The translations under genes and the position numbers were made by a program. Under the pieces are notes generated by a model. It was given only the letters and a program-made list of their open reading frames with translations. It was not told the DNA's origin and searched no databases. Positions 23,036-35,700 of a DNA stretch of 64,000 nucleotides are shown here, in pieces (the first letter of the stretch is position 1; each line of letters begins with the position of its first letter). This DNA comes from Echinarachnius parma (lineage: Eukaryota > Echinodermata > Echinoidea > Clypeasteroida > Echinarachniidae), in NCBI GenBank assembly GCA_037951105.1, contig JBAMJV010001832.1:248001-312000 (forward strand), in the 5' to 3' direction.

Positions 23036-23130
23036 TAGCTTCAGGGAGGCATTTTAGCTCTTCGACAATCACTGCAAGCTGGTATTGCCAGGGAGGCATT
23101 TGAGCCCTTTGAAGTCAACGAGTGAGCTAC
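23036..23130 (+). pseudogene. tandem decayed copies of the CWF19L1 terminal exon end
   Basis: The end of exon 14 (GGGAGGCGTTTGAGCCCTT..AACGAGTGA) recurs twice after the stop: a damaged copy at about 23036-23075 and a better one at 23091-23127 that still reads GAGGCATTTGAGCCCTTTGA and AACGAGTGA. The sequence after the stop is also repeated (GGGCAGACCRGTGTCA near 23000 and 23265). These lie in the likely 3' UTR. Confidence 0.75.
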
Positions 23131-23539
23131 AGGCAAACTGGTGTCACTTCAAATCTGGTACTCTCGCACAAATTGTACCCTTGTACAAGTACTTCTAGGA
23201 AAACTGGTTACAAGGACATTTAATTCTAGAGTTTCTTGTACCTTGAGAGTGAGCTACATTCATGGGCAGACCAGTGTCACTGCAAAACTGGTACCTATGC
23301 AAAATGGTCCCATTGTACAAGAATTTGTAGGAAAATTGGTATCAAAGACAGTTTATTCTAGATTTCCTGGTACTCATACACTTCGATGACAGTGTTCAGA
23401 CATTGTAGCTCAAAGGTTGTGCATCTGTCTTGTGACCAGGAAGATGTCGGATCAAGCGCCAATCGGGTAATACCAATAACAGGTGTCACTGTCATATATC
23501 AAGGGGCGTGGTCTTTATAGGATGGAGTAAGGACAATTA

Positions 23540-23619
23540 TTAACCTGTTCCCTACTAGATTTTCTGTTCCTCATTGAGTTCTCACAGGACCTACCAGGTT
23601 CCCATAAGCAGTAGGTTAA
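23540..23619. repeat. 80-bp TTAA micro-element
   Basis: TTAACCTGTTCCCTACTAG at the left, AGCAGTAGGTTAA at the right, exactly 80 bp. Inverted tips TTAACCT / AGGTTAA. It shares the CTACCAGGTTCCC segment with the other members. Confidence 0.7.
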
Positions 23620-23910
23620 TACCCATTGCACACTTCACAATCCAATTAACAACTGCATATCTCAACTAAAGCAAGCCTTAGTTGAATGTCGGATTAATAC
23701 ACATCAAGCTACCAGAGGATTGGCCCATTTCCACTGCATATAGCAGACATGTAGCATGGAATGGAGATATGGGCTACTGGATGTGTCTGAAAGATATGTG
23801 AGACAATTACTCTCTGCTCTAAGGGAGTCATTTTAGATTTCAAAGATTGAGCAACTGTCTTGTGATGGCATCTGATTGTACTTTTTCACACAGATCCGTA
23901 GATGGTTACT

Positions 23911-24658
23911 TTTTTATGCCTCCGTAACGAAGTTGGCGGAGGCATTATGTTTGCGGGTTGTCCGTCCGTCCGTACGTACGTCCATCCGTCTGTCCGTATC
24001 TCAAGAACCGATTGACGGATTCTGACCAAACTTGGTACATGTATGTATCTTGGGGAGCCAATGATCTGATTAGATTTTGGGGTCATGAGGTCAAAGGTCA
24101 AAGAGCTCATTTTATATGCAAAAATAGCTCTTGATCGCATTATCTCAAGGACCGATTGATGGATTCTGACCAAACTTGGTATATGTATGTATCTTGGAGA
24201 GCCGATGATCTGATTAGGTTTTGGGGTCATGAGGTCAAATGTCACAGATCTCATTATATATATGCAAAAATAGCTCGTGATCGTATTATCTCAAGGACCG
24301 TTTGACGGATTCTGACCAAACTTAGTACATGTATGTATCTTGGAGAGCCAATGATCTGAGTAGATGTTGGGGTCATGAGGTCAAAGGTCAAGGTCACAGG
24401 ACTCATGTAAAAAAAATCTCAAGAACCAGTTGACAAATAACCATCAAAACTTGGTACATATAATTTGAATTTTGGGGAGCTAATAAACTAATGAAATGTT
24501 GGGGTCATGAGGGCAAAGGTCGTGGTCACTTATCTGATTACCATCAAAATTGAGTTGACAGAATTGACTCAGTGTATGTTAATTTGGGCTTGATATATGT
24601 AAATTGCGTAATGGCGGAGGCATCATTTTCGACTGCGCGCAGTCGAGGATCCATCTAG
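23911..24658 (+). mobile_element. Helitron-like non-autonomous repeat, copy 2
   Basis: Same orientation and ends as 17861-18795: TTTTTATGCCTCCG at the left; CGACTGCGCGCAGTCG then GGATCCATCTAG and T at the right. It has about four internal units instead of five, so unit number varies between copies. Confidence 0.6.
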
Positions 24659-24668
24659 TATTATCTTG

Positions 24669-24752
24669 TTAACATGTTTCCTACTAGATTTTGCAATTAC
24701 CATAGAGTTCATACAGGGCCCACCAGGTTCCCGTAGACAATGGAACATTTAA
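24669..24752. repeat. TTAA micro-element, 84 bp
   Basis: Starts TTAACATGTTTCCTACTAG, contains GCCCACCAGGTTCCCGTAG, ends in a decayed TTTAAA. Confidence 0.55.
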
Positions 24753-24933
24753 ATAATACACAGCCTCTTTCAGAATGAGAAGCTCTGTCAAAAGGTGGAA
24801 ACATGCTCGCATTTTGCCCAGTAAAAAATAAAAGATATTTTCAGACCGTAATAGCTTGCTAGCTGCAAGTGCATGGCCAGCCTGTATTTTTGTATTGCTT
24901 TTTCAACTCGACAGGAGGCATTTTGACATCCCT

Positions 24934-25736
24934 TTAACCCTAATCCCATTAGGGGGGGGCCTTTTAGGCCCCCCCTTGTCATTTTTTTCGACGTGCATCT
25001 AGACCGATTGGAATTTCACGTTCAAACTTCATGACTTTTTTCTCTCAAGTCTCCCGCATGTTTTGATGTATAATTCACCCCGATCGGACTTGTAGAACTG
25101 ATTTTAGAGGTGGATAATTGCTCAGCCGTCACAATAAAATGCAATTTTTGTACAGGTTTCTATGTAATTCATATATCTGATGCCATGTAAACTCCAAATC
25201 TGTTATAATTGTTACATTGAATCATAATTTTGATTATTGCTTTATTAGTTTAATTCATACACTTCAGAGATAAATTCTACTTAAAAAACAAAACAAAAAA
25301 AACAAAAAAACAATAAAATACATAAGAATAAAAACAATGAAATACAAAAGAAATAAGGAAATATCCTTATTTCTCGAGCTTTTCTAAAAACATGAAGATT
25401 TGAAACTTCATATTTATCATTGAGATACTCAAAAGAAATTTTTTACAGAAAACCTGAAGAAATCCTGTAATTTCTCTTGATTTTAGATGAAAATCCCAAT
25501 TTTCCCCAAATTCGTCAAAAATTTGCATATTCAAAATTTTAATTAATTATTAAAAAAAAAAATAATGCTCAATTTGTTTTAATTTTTTTAAATTCTTATT
25601 CTACTCGACTTGTTTTACGTATGTGCCAATTTTCAAGTCAATCGGTTCATTCGTTGCCGAGATTTGAGGGGGGGGCCTAAAAGGCCCCCCCCTAATGGAC
25701 TCGAGTGATCAAAATAACCCAATGGGATTAGGGTTA
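24934..25736. mobile_element. 803-bp piggyBac-like miniature element
   Basis: Flanked by TTAA on both sides with inverted tips: left TTAACCCTAATCCCATTAGG, right AATGGGATTAGGGTTAA. A second inverted block (GGGGGGGCCTTTTAGGCCCC and its complement) lies just inside each end. TTAA targets with CCC-starting ends are the piggyBac signature. No transposase. Its right TTAA is shared with the micro-element at 25733-25798. Confidence 0.65.
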
Positions 25737-25798
25737 AGGAGTTTTTGATATGTAGTGGCTTGTTCCTTACCAACCAGTTCCCCTTAGGCAATCGGTTA
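25733..25798. repeat. degenerate TTAA micro-element, 66 bp
   Basis: Runs from the right TTAA of the piggyBac-like element to GCAATCGGTTAA and retains ACCAGTTCCCCTTAGGCAA. It may have been used as the landing site of the larger element, or the two abut by chance. Confidence 0.4.
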
Positions 25799-25937
25799 AG
25801 AGATATGGTATGCAATTTAGGGGTGCAACCTATTGTTGAGCACTTCTTATCTAAATGTGACCAAGGCAGTCAATTGTAAAGTTCCTATTAATTGCAAGTT
25901 AGAAAATATGCACATTTGACCCAAACAGATTTGCGCA

Positions 25938-26353
25938 TTAAAGGGGACCACTGGGCACATAACAACACCTTACTATATGTTTTGGTACTGTTTTGTGATA
26001 TCAAATAGATACCCAACATTTTCCAAAGGGTTGTGTAATTCATAAACAAAGCAATTAATTTCCACCACTTACGGAACCACTACTATTTCCTGGTTCCTGG
26101 TTTGCGAGTGCGCCAATGCTATTCACGCGTACGTTTGTAGGCAATATAATCCCGTGCGATTCGCTTGCCGCACACGCAGTAGTCTTCGCAATTCAGACCG
26201 CATGAACGCATGCTTTAGAATGGTGATGCGTTTTCCAATTTTTTTTTCTTTTTTCTGAAAACATATTTTTATGAACTTGTTGATGGAATGGAATACTAAA
26301 GATGTTACCTTTCTATAATAAGAATATTAGTTTTGGGTGGTGGTACCCTTTAA
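25938..26353 (+). mobile_element. TTAA-bounded MITE family 1, copy a
   Basis: Left TTAAAGGGGACCACTGGG, right TTGGGTGGTGGTACCCTTTAA. Its interior (GGGTTGTGTAATTCATAAAC and others) matches, in reverse orientation, the copy at 27445-27812. Confidence 0.65.
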
Positions 26354-26458
26354 GTCATTTGATCTTACTGGCAATTAATTGCAACTTACAATCAGCAGGG
26401 CCCAGCTCTAGCACAATCAGGCTTTTGTCAGCAAATCATGTTTTGCAGAAATTAGCTG

Positions 26459-27026
26459 TTAAAGGGGTATTCCGGGCCTGATAAAACCATCCGTTATTTG
26501 AATAAGCAGAATAAGAGGCATACTTGGTGAAAATTTGATCAAAATCGGACAAGAAACACGGGAGTTATACCTATTTGAACATCATGTAGTAATGAGCGAT
26601 CGTTTCAAAATTGCCGCCATATGCAACATCATTGACGAGCAACTCGCCATGGCTTTAGTACATGAAAATACACTTATTTCTCATTTTCGTTGCTAAAAAT
26701 TAAATTTTCTCTGCTTGTTTTCACGAATTCATAGAAGAATATCGATGGGCCAACCTCTTTGGAATGTGTAAGCTCATAAATTTGCTTTGTTATGAAGAAA
26801 ATTTAAATTTTGTAAAATTTCCATGTAGAAGTCAAAATGGCTGCAGCTCGCAAGTGACGTCACGATCGATAGCAATTGCGAACGATACTAAAAATCGGAG
26901 CAAAGTTCATCCTGTCATAACTTTTTTATTGCTCTACCGTTTTGGCTCAGATTTTCGATCATGATTCTTCATATTCACTTCATTTTATAGCAAACATCAC
27001 ATTTCTGGGGTGGAATTCCCCTTTAA
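26459..27026. mobile_element. TTAA-bounded MITE family 2
   Basis: Left TTAAAGGGGTATTCCGGG, right GGGGTGGAATTCCCCTTTAA. Non-coding apart from a short chance ORF. Confidence 0.6.
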
Positions 27027-27373
27027 CTAAAGGTGAAAAGTATGTACATGTACAATCAATTTCACACGTCAGCAAAAATTGAAGTGACCATAATTATACC
27101 AAAATACTGTCATTTTCATGATTTGTCATGCATCAAATGAAAGCTAATGAGTTATTTCAATTAGTGAGATAAATATCAATGTTGATTTTTTTATGACAAA
27201 AGCCTGATTTGACCATAGCCAGTCAGAAATATCAATGATTAAGGTAATCCTCACATGGTAGCTGGTAAACCCATAAAGGACCCATTTATGGTGATATTTA
27301 CTGCATGGTTGCCAAATGAGTTGCAATCGATTGAAAAGTTGCAATTAATTGTAAGTCAGAACATGTGACTATG

Positions 27374-27866
27374 TACTGTAAAACCTCGTTATAATGAAAA
27401 CCATGAACATTACCTTGATATATCAGGGTAAAAAAACAAAAGAATTAAAGGGAACCACCACCCAAAAATAATATTCTTATATATGAAAGGTAATTGTTTT
27501 GGTAGTCCATTCCACCTACAAATTCAGAAACATTGGCTTCCAGTTGAAAATAAAATAATTTGAAAACGAATCACCATACTAGCGTAAGTGTTCATGGGTC
27601 TGCACTATGTTTTCGAACGTACGTGTAAATAGAGTAGGCACACTCGCATACAATTGGCGCATGAGGCCGTAATAGTTCCGGAAGTGTTGGTGATTAATTG
27701 TATTGTTTATGAATTACAAAACCCTTTGCAAAGTGTTGTACATCTATTTAATATCAAACACTGTTAACAAAACATGTAAGACTGTTGTCCTTTGGGTGGT
27801 GGTCCCCTTCAAAGGCAAAATGTCCTAGTATTGCATCAGCACTCTTTATAACAATGTTCCACTGTA
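27374..27866. mobile_element. pogo/Tigger-like TIR element interrupted by a TTAA MITE
   Basis: Left TACTGTAAAACCTCGTTATA, right TATAACAATGTTCCACTGTA: inverted CAGTGGAACCTCGTTATAA-type ends with TA at each tip. The interval is filled mostly by the MITE at 27445-27812. Similar solo ends are near 49864 and 51233. Confidence 0.5.
27445..27812 (-). mobile_element. TTAA-bounded MITE family 1, copy b (reverse orientation)
   Basis: Left TTAAAGGGAACCACCACCC, right GGGTGGTGGTCCCCTTCAA (the TTAA of the right tip is mutated). It is the reverse complement of 25938-26353 with clear drift. Confidence 0.6.
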
Positions 27867-29721
27867 CAACTATAATACAATCACTCATTAGGTCTAAATG
27901 TGAAAAGTCCCAATTTTCAAATTGTTTTTTGTTGAGAACACACTTTTTGCATCTGTAAATATTTTTGTATTTTTACCGACATGCACCTTTTTATGTATGT
28001 TTCTTTTGTAAATCTGTATAATATATCTTGCATATTTTGTAATAAAATGAGACAGACACAAATAAAAACAGAGTTGTTTTTCTTTTGAATTGAATTTAAT
28101 TCATATTAAACTTACTCCATCACAATAGATATATTGTACAGCATTAATGGAGCTTTTCAAAATTGATATAAATTTTTCAATTTCTTCCATATATTTCCAT
28201 TTGATTGCATAGAAATGCTAGTCAACATATTTTCATTATTGTCAATTATTGAGGACAAAATAAGGTAGACACATTTCCAGTAACAAAAATGAATACTTTA
28301 CTACATACGGAACAACGCATATGCTACACATCCAATGTTACATACATGTATTGTGTACAGTTTCAAAAATTGATGCGAAAGACTTGATATGTGATATCAC
28401 ATTTTATGGTATGGCAACATGTATATTTAACTTGTGTTGCTTTATAAATTACTTTTACTTGTATACTTGCATATAGTGGTCACCAAAAGAGTTAAATCAT
28501 CTGGCCTCATTAGCCACTTTCCTTGTTTCTCCTAGGTGGTCACTATACACAGCATTGACTGTATCTATTAGTCTCAACTAAAAACATAACTTGTAGAGCC
28601 GCAGAATACTTGCATTTGAGACATGGGTATAAACGTGACAATTCCCTTGCAGAGTTGCTAATTAGCATGTAAAGAAGGATTTAAATACTGGAGGAAAAAC
28701 AAAACACAACATCTGCCTGGGTATCAAATAGTAACATTTTTCATGAAGGATTTATAAAAGAAAATTTGAAGACAATGCTTCATCTTTACATTCCATAGAT
28801 GACACAATACCTAGAAAAGGATAATGAAACACAGAGTATGAATATAATTCACAAACATTTTGAATACAATGAGATTTGGGAATGGGAATGCCTACAAGAC
28901 CATGAGACTAAAATCTTACTTGGTACTGTACAAAATGGAAAAACTATACATGCTGCATCAAATTTGAAGTAACACATATTTTTTTCGAGAGGAAAAACAT
29001 CCTTCATATGAAAATATTTTGTTTTACTTTGGATACTAGTAGGTGGCTGTTTATCTTGAATAAAGAAATATTCCCTGTCCTTGATTTCTATTGCACAAAA
29101 ATAAAATGGTAATTTAGATAATTCAAAGATCATTGTGTGTCCTTTGAAATCTCATATGTACCTGTTGCCACAAAACCAAATGAAGAGCTGAGAAATTGGT
29201 GAAGATATTTAACTTTGTCAATGCATAGTATGTCATTACTGGATTTCTGACACATTTTGTGTAAGGATGTTATTACCAAAGTACATGGAAATAGATAGTA
29301 CAAACAATATCATAATTCCAGTGTTCCATCACATATTATTCCCTTCTCCATTTGAAACTACTGTATGACATACAGAGTGACTGTCGAGTTGATTTATCAA
29401 TATTGTTAAGAAACTAGAAGTCAAACTGAAAATCTAGCTTTCATGGTCCCAAGGTCCTCTTTAAAAAGAAGTTATACTGTATTTATAAAGTTCTTATTGG
29501 ACATGGATCCAAAAATCCTAAACATCACACCTTTCAAAAGAAGTAACATTTTAAACTTTTGATCACAATAAAACTATTTAAAACGTTAATTCTGATGAAA
29601 TATCAATACAAATGAAATTTCATGCTAACATCACACCTAGCTTCTTTCCTCAAAAACATATAAAACACACACAACGTATAATTAATATCAATACTTATTT
29701 ATATGAGATCCATATATCTAT

Positions 29722-32700
29722 CTATTTGCTGGTCTGCGCTAGAACGTCGTGGATGTCCGTCCAGCACTCGTTAACGCTCGTCACAAAGTCGCTACCACTC
29801 GGCGAACCTGGGTACGAGGTGACGACGCAGCCCAACCGGTCATCCTTGACTGCGTACCCGATGCCCAGGCCGTTGGGGACCACGGGAGCAAAGCCACCTG
29901 CCAGTACGGCTGGGGCAGACAGGGTGCTGGTCGACAGGATGATGTGGGTGATGTGCTGGTAGGCAGGGTCGGAGAAGAAGGCCGGTGTCTTGCCTTCCTT
30001 AGCGGCAAGCGTGCGAAGGGCAAATAGATGTCTGTCCCAGCCTTGACCTAAAGGAATTGGATTAGGGGAGAAACATAAAATGTTTGTGTTAATTGTATAA
30101 TATACAAATAAATGTGGACAGGGTCCTGGTCGATAGAATGATGTGGTTGATGTCTGGTAGGCAGGGTCGGAGAAGAAGGCCTGCGGCAAGTGTGCGTAGG
30201 GCAAAGGTATGCCTGTCAAAGCCTTGACCCTAAAGGAATTGAAGGATAGATATAAACGGATAAAAGGAGAGAGCTAACGAAATTTAACCAATGATTGATT
30301 TGGTTAAAGTGTTTGTAAGTAGATAATGGAATGGCAAAAGAAAACAAAATTCATAGAACATTCATGTATATCGAGTATGAATTATGCCTAGTATACTTAC
30401 TATCATCCATTTTACCGATAGCTACTTCCTTAGCAATGTGTTTGTCAGAGCAATTTAGTTTCTTTATTCAACTCAATGACCAGAATTTGTTTGTTTGAAT
30501 GCAGTAAAAAGAATAAAGAAACATTTCATACAGTAATCAACTAAAGCTAATCATTAGTACAAATACATTAAACATCACAATTCAATGCATGGAACCAAGC
30601 TAATTCACATACCCATCGCTGCTTCCTTGGTGAGTTGGTTATGTTTGTTGGAGCATTCCTGTAGCAGCCGCCGTTTCTCTTCTGCGCTGGAGGACGAGCT
30701 CTTCTCGAAGGCTTGCGAGCACTTGTACGTCTCCATTGTGGCAGACCGAAGCGTCTCCGTCCTACCGTGCTTGAAGGCGGCCGTGCTACACGACTCGTAC
30801 GTCGGCCCTACTCGTCCGGTCATTCGGTAGTAGGCCATCTGGAGGTTGCACATTTAAAATACACCAAATGTTAAAAGTTGCATTTTTTAACAGAGAAATA
30901 AATTTTGGGTATTTTATGTCTCCACTCTCCAACAATGTTTACACATGACCCCCCCAAAGTTCCCGTAGGCAATAGGTAAATGCTCTTTTACCGGGAATAT
31001 AGTTGCATGACTGTGTCTTAGCTGAGCTTGCTTGTCTTCATTAAATTCTTTTCCAACAATATACATGATGTTAGATTTGCAAAGTGACGGTTGAGTTGAG
31101 GAACTATCAATATATTTTCAAGAAACAATTCCATATCTTAAGTTGCGATATCATTTAGAAAAAAAAGAAGAAAAGTAATTCCCTTTATCTTTTACCTGGA
31201 ATGATAGTTGCATGACAGAGTCTGGGCTGAGCTTGCTGGTCTTCAAGAAGTCCTTTCCCCAGTCCAAGTGCTCTCGGGAATCTATCTTGAGCTTGCTCGT
31301 CGCCGACTCGTAATTTTCTTTTGCTGTCTCGATGGCATTCGAAGTTGCTGCATCCAAATCAAGACTCAGCTGTATAGAGGAAATATATTTGATCTGTTTA
31401 TTAAAGGCTATAGAAAATTTGTTTCTACCACAAACAAATTGCCTTCCATGGGTTAAAAAACTAGCTACAGAATGTTATGTCACACTTTTAATAATCAGAC
31501 ACGTAAATTTAACAATAATACAAACCAGCACTAAATACTAATGTTTTTAAATGTGAGTTACAGTACCATACAGCTAATATGCATTTTAGCAAAAATAGTT
31601 AAGAAAGTGTCTTCTACTTCAATTATTCAAAGATTGCTTGGTTGCCATGTATCAGAAACACTGTGCCTAATGTCAATGCACTTGTAAAAATTAATATTGC
31701 TCCCCATCCCAAGGTTGACAATATATGAAGCACTTTAAGAATTAACCCCTTCAAGTACCAATGAATTATGCATGTATACTATGTCAGCAAACCATAATGG
31801 ATAACTAGCTATTATACATTATATCCCTCATAAGACTGTTCTAGCCATGTGATTGGTCGTAACGCTGTCATGTGTTCAAGTATAATTTCTCCCATCAAAT
31901 CCCAATCTCATATAGTACTTTTGTACAGTTCTTTTTTTGTCGAGGGCAACAAACTTTTGGGCGCCGCACGAGAGTTATAGTAAATTGCTGCTTCACACAG
32001 TACGTACGCGCATAGAGCGTGTGTTAAAAAGTAGTAAGTAAGGCATCAGCGAATTTGTTTTTTAAAAGTATTTTTTGGTATCTTGTTTGCCGGTTTGCTC
32101 TACATTGGATTGTTGGAATTTGATCAATTTTGAGTGAGCAGTCAACACGTCATGCTAGCACTGCTGGGGAAGTGTTGCCTAATGCAATATTGCCATTGCA
32201 TTGGTATAGCCTAGTAAGTGTACTATCTATTTATCAGTTTGATAAGCCTTAACTTTAAGCCAGCCCGCCCAACCTATCATTAGTATTCTAATGACGTTTT
32301 ATAAAATACCGGTAATAGGCTTAATATTAAGCAGCATGCATGGGACAGAGTCGTAGTACTTAGTCATGATTGGCATTGTAATTATTATACAGTCGATTAA
32401 CTTAACACCTGTCTGCATATGTAGCTATTGTATGATCCGGTAGCTGCGCTGCATGGATCGAGTTCGTCAACAATTCGTGCGATCGTGTGTTCGATGATGT
32501 CGATGGGTCTCAAAGTCAAATCTTGATCTCGATATCTAGCCGCGGCTATACAGCTCGCGTCGTCGCGTGCGCGATCAGTACAAGTACTTGCATTATTATA
32601 ATATATGCATGCATATTGCATGCATGCACTTGCATATCGCGTGCATGCAGTGCAGTGATCAGCTGATTGTAATGCTATTTTTAGCCTACAAATATGTATT

Positions 32701-35700
32701 GTGTATCGAGTACTGTTTGCGAAGACACGCGCCTACGTGGTTAAGTGACCAATCATATTGTGCGGATTGAAACAAATACGCGTAATGCGCCTTGTTACGC
32801 ACGGGAATATCCATATATGGGATCGATGGCTGATCGATGATGAGGGAAATAAAACAAATAACCAAATCTCCTTGCTCGGGTGATGGAGGCAAAATATACG
32901 CGCCTCGGTGATCTGCGAAGGTACCATCATGCCTCGGCTATCGCCTCGGCATTATAGTACCTTCGCAGATCACCACGGCGCGTATAGTTTTGCCATCACC
33001 CTCCCAGTCGATGGTTATTTGCTTATTATTATTGAACATCTGCTTCCGCAATATCAAACAGCATAATTCTACTATGTTTAGAGTCATCACTCACCCTGCT
33101 GACACTCTGTGAAGCATCTATGGCAGCCGGTTGGGAGGACGGGGAAAATGCAGCGTTCTCTGTCATGTCCTTATGCGTCTCATTGAAGAGTCGTAGCACG
33201 GCAACACCGTCGCCCCACGCGTGCTCAAAGTTGACGGCCATCAATCCGTTCTTGCAAATGATGACTTGGAATGACTTGTCGAACCACCTTTAGGGCAAAC
33301 AGAAAGAGGGGGAAGGAATAGCAGTCAAAATTTGAATGTTTTGGAGATTAATTATCTCCTTTCACATGGTCAAACTCTAAATATTGCTGTAAAGTTTAAA
33401 AAGACTCAGTTGATTTCTCCTTTATGTCTTTGTGTGTCTCATTAAACTAATGTAGCACAGCGACACTGTAGTACCTTGCATTCAGAAGTAACTAAATTTG
33501 GCATTGGTATGTATTAAATTAAACCCATGGACTAAACTGACCTAGGGTTAAATTTGTTCCTCTGATGAGAATTTGAACCGTTGACTCCGGCCACTTTGGG
33601 GGAGATAGAAACATGGAAATCTCATCAGTATAATGAGTTTCTCACCTATTCCCACCATCCCCATACAGCATGTTCCTCGTCATTGTATCAGCCTCATCTG
33701 GCGCTCCGTCGTCCAGACAGAGGCAGAACACCGCTGAGTCGATCCGCCTCAATGTTTCTTCATTCTTCCCACTAGCGCCCTCTATCTGTCCTCTAACGTC
33801 AGCCCAGACATCCCTGTTCTCTGTTGTCAGGTAGCCCCAGGGGTGAGTAGGGCGGGGCGTGTTGTCGCTCTGGATGTAGCGGAGGTTGGCGTTGATCTCT
33901 TCGGCTGATTTGACGTTACCTAAAATAGGAGGGAAACACGGAATGTGTCCTATGAAGTCATCAATTTCAGATTGCGCTGTAGAGTGCTCCTGTGATCTCC
34001 ACGATAGCACGGTATACTACCCTATCTTCTGCCAAGTGTGTTGCATTCATTGAGATTCTGGAGAAGGAATCGAGGGTACTATGTATTAAGTAGACACCAT
34101 TATTATTACTTGGTATTATTATGGTTGCTTTATTGTGTAACTTATGCTGGAACTTTGCCTTTGAGTAGCACTACAGGTAATGCATACATGTTTTACAACT
34201 GAATGAACTATTCTTTATGTTCATACCAGCGATAAAGCGTAACATAAGTATACATAGATAACCAGATACGAGAAAAACATGAACCATGGGACCATGAAAT
34301 TAAACTACTTTTATCCGTTATCTGGGTTTTGTCTGGGTTCAACAAGTTTCCACTGTATGTTTATCTTATTTGACATACCAAACAAACAGAACATGCTACA
34401 TTTGCATCTCTTTTATTCATTTTATCACTAGGGATAGCTCCTTTTATAAGACTTTTACATGTATGTAATATATTTTATAGCATGCTGAACTTTCCTTTTA
34501 CTTTCCATTTTTTACAGTGCATTAAGACACATGTGATAAGCCTGTTTTAAATATAACATAATCATCATAATTATACCATTTCTCGAAATAAGCACATGCA
34601 CGCCCCCTGGCATTGGGTCACTAGAAAATCAACTTTGGGCCACCAAAATGAATTGATGCCCTATTCCACTGGCCTGAATGGGCAACCAAATATTAGTATT
34701 TACAGAATTTGTAATGACTTTCTTTGGTTGGGGTCGTCAGATACAGGTTTTTGGCCACTAAAGATTCAGATTTCTTTTTGTTTACTTGCCTGACTGGACC
34801 ACAAGCTATTTTTTAAAAATCTTGAGCATTGGACATACCATCATTATCTAGGAGGTGTAGTTAGTCGCCTTTCTTGAGAACTATATGTGCCGTCCAGTCT
34901 TCATTTCTTCAAGTCTTTTATCAGGTATATTGTTTAAATTAGGGTAAAAACAAATCTGAACTCTTTATAATGCAGTTGCACTGTATGCTATCTTATTTGA
35001 CATACCATCTTCATCCAGAACATCAAATGTGTAGTAGTTGCCGTTCTTGACGACCAATACGTGCCGTGCAGTCTCGTCAGTGACCAGGTCATCACGGCCC
35101 GTCTGGGGGATGCGTGTGGAGTTGAACAGCCGGAAGTACTGGCTCATGTCCAGAGGGTATGCCTTGTTGACAATGGCATAGTATGCTGCTATAGACTGGG
35201 GCATCCATCTGAATGATTCAAGTGGAAAATAATAGTTTTAACAATCTACTTTTGAATATGTTGCTTCTTATTGCAGTTCTTCTGTCAAATAGTTTCAACA
35301 AGCTTTCTTACAGCATATGCACAACATTTGAATACTTTCCGGAATTGTTTTAACTAAAACCAAGTAAATACAGTTTGTCCATTACCGTATTTGTCGGTGT
35401 ATTAACCGCTCCGGTGTATTAACCCCCTAAAAAAAAAAAAAAAAAAAAAAGTGAGGTTAATACGGTCGTGTATTAACCGCACCCCTTTTTTTTTTTTTTT
35501 TTTGAAAAAAGGTGCGGTTAATACACCAGCAAATACGGTAAATAGCATTATTGTAGTTCCTTCATTGATGAATGAATGAATTACTTAATTACCAAAATGT
35601 TCAAAGAGCTAACATGGTAATAAACAATTAAGAGGACCATACAGAAATTTTATAGTAATTATTGCTAGTGGAGTGAAAGATCCTTTGTACATTGATATAT

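Larger units (their letters stand above)
22987..29721. other. intergenic region between convergent CWF19L1 and CPT2
   Basis: Holds exon 14 copies (23036-23130), micro-elements (23540, 24669, 25733), a Helitron-like copy (23911-24658) and a block of TTAA-bounded elements (24934-27812), one of them inside a pogo-like element. From about 27870 to 29721 the sequence is AT-rich and free of recognisable repeats. The strand opposite carries ATTAAA (28095-28100), and the + strand carries AATAAA at 28041 and 28060. This stretch is plausibly the long 3' UTR of CPT2, ending near 28080, but transcript evidence is needed. Confidence 0.5.

Noticed and set aside
17767-24254. Minus-strand ORFs with [19 protein letters not shown]-like repeats
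   Set aside because: They fall in the tandem core of the Helitron-like element; the frame is a by-product of the repeat and differs between copies.
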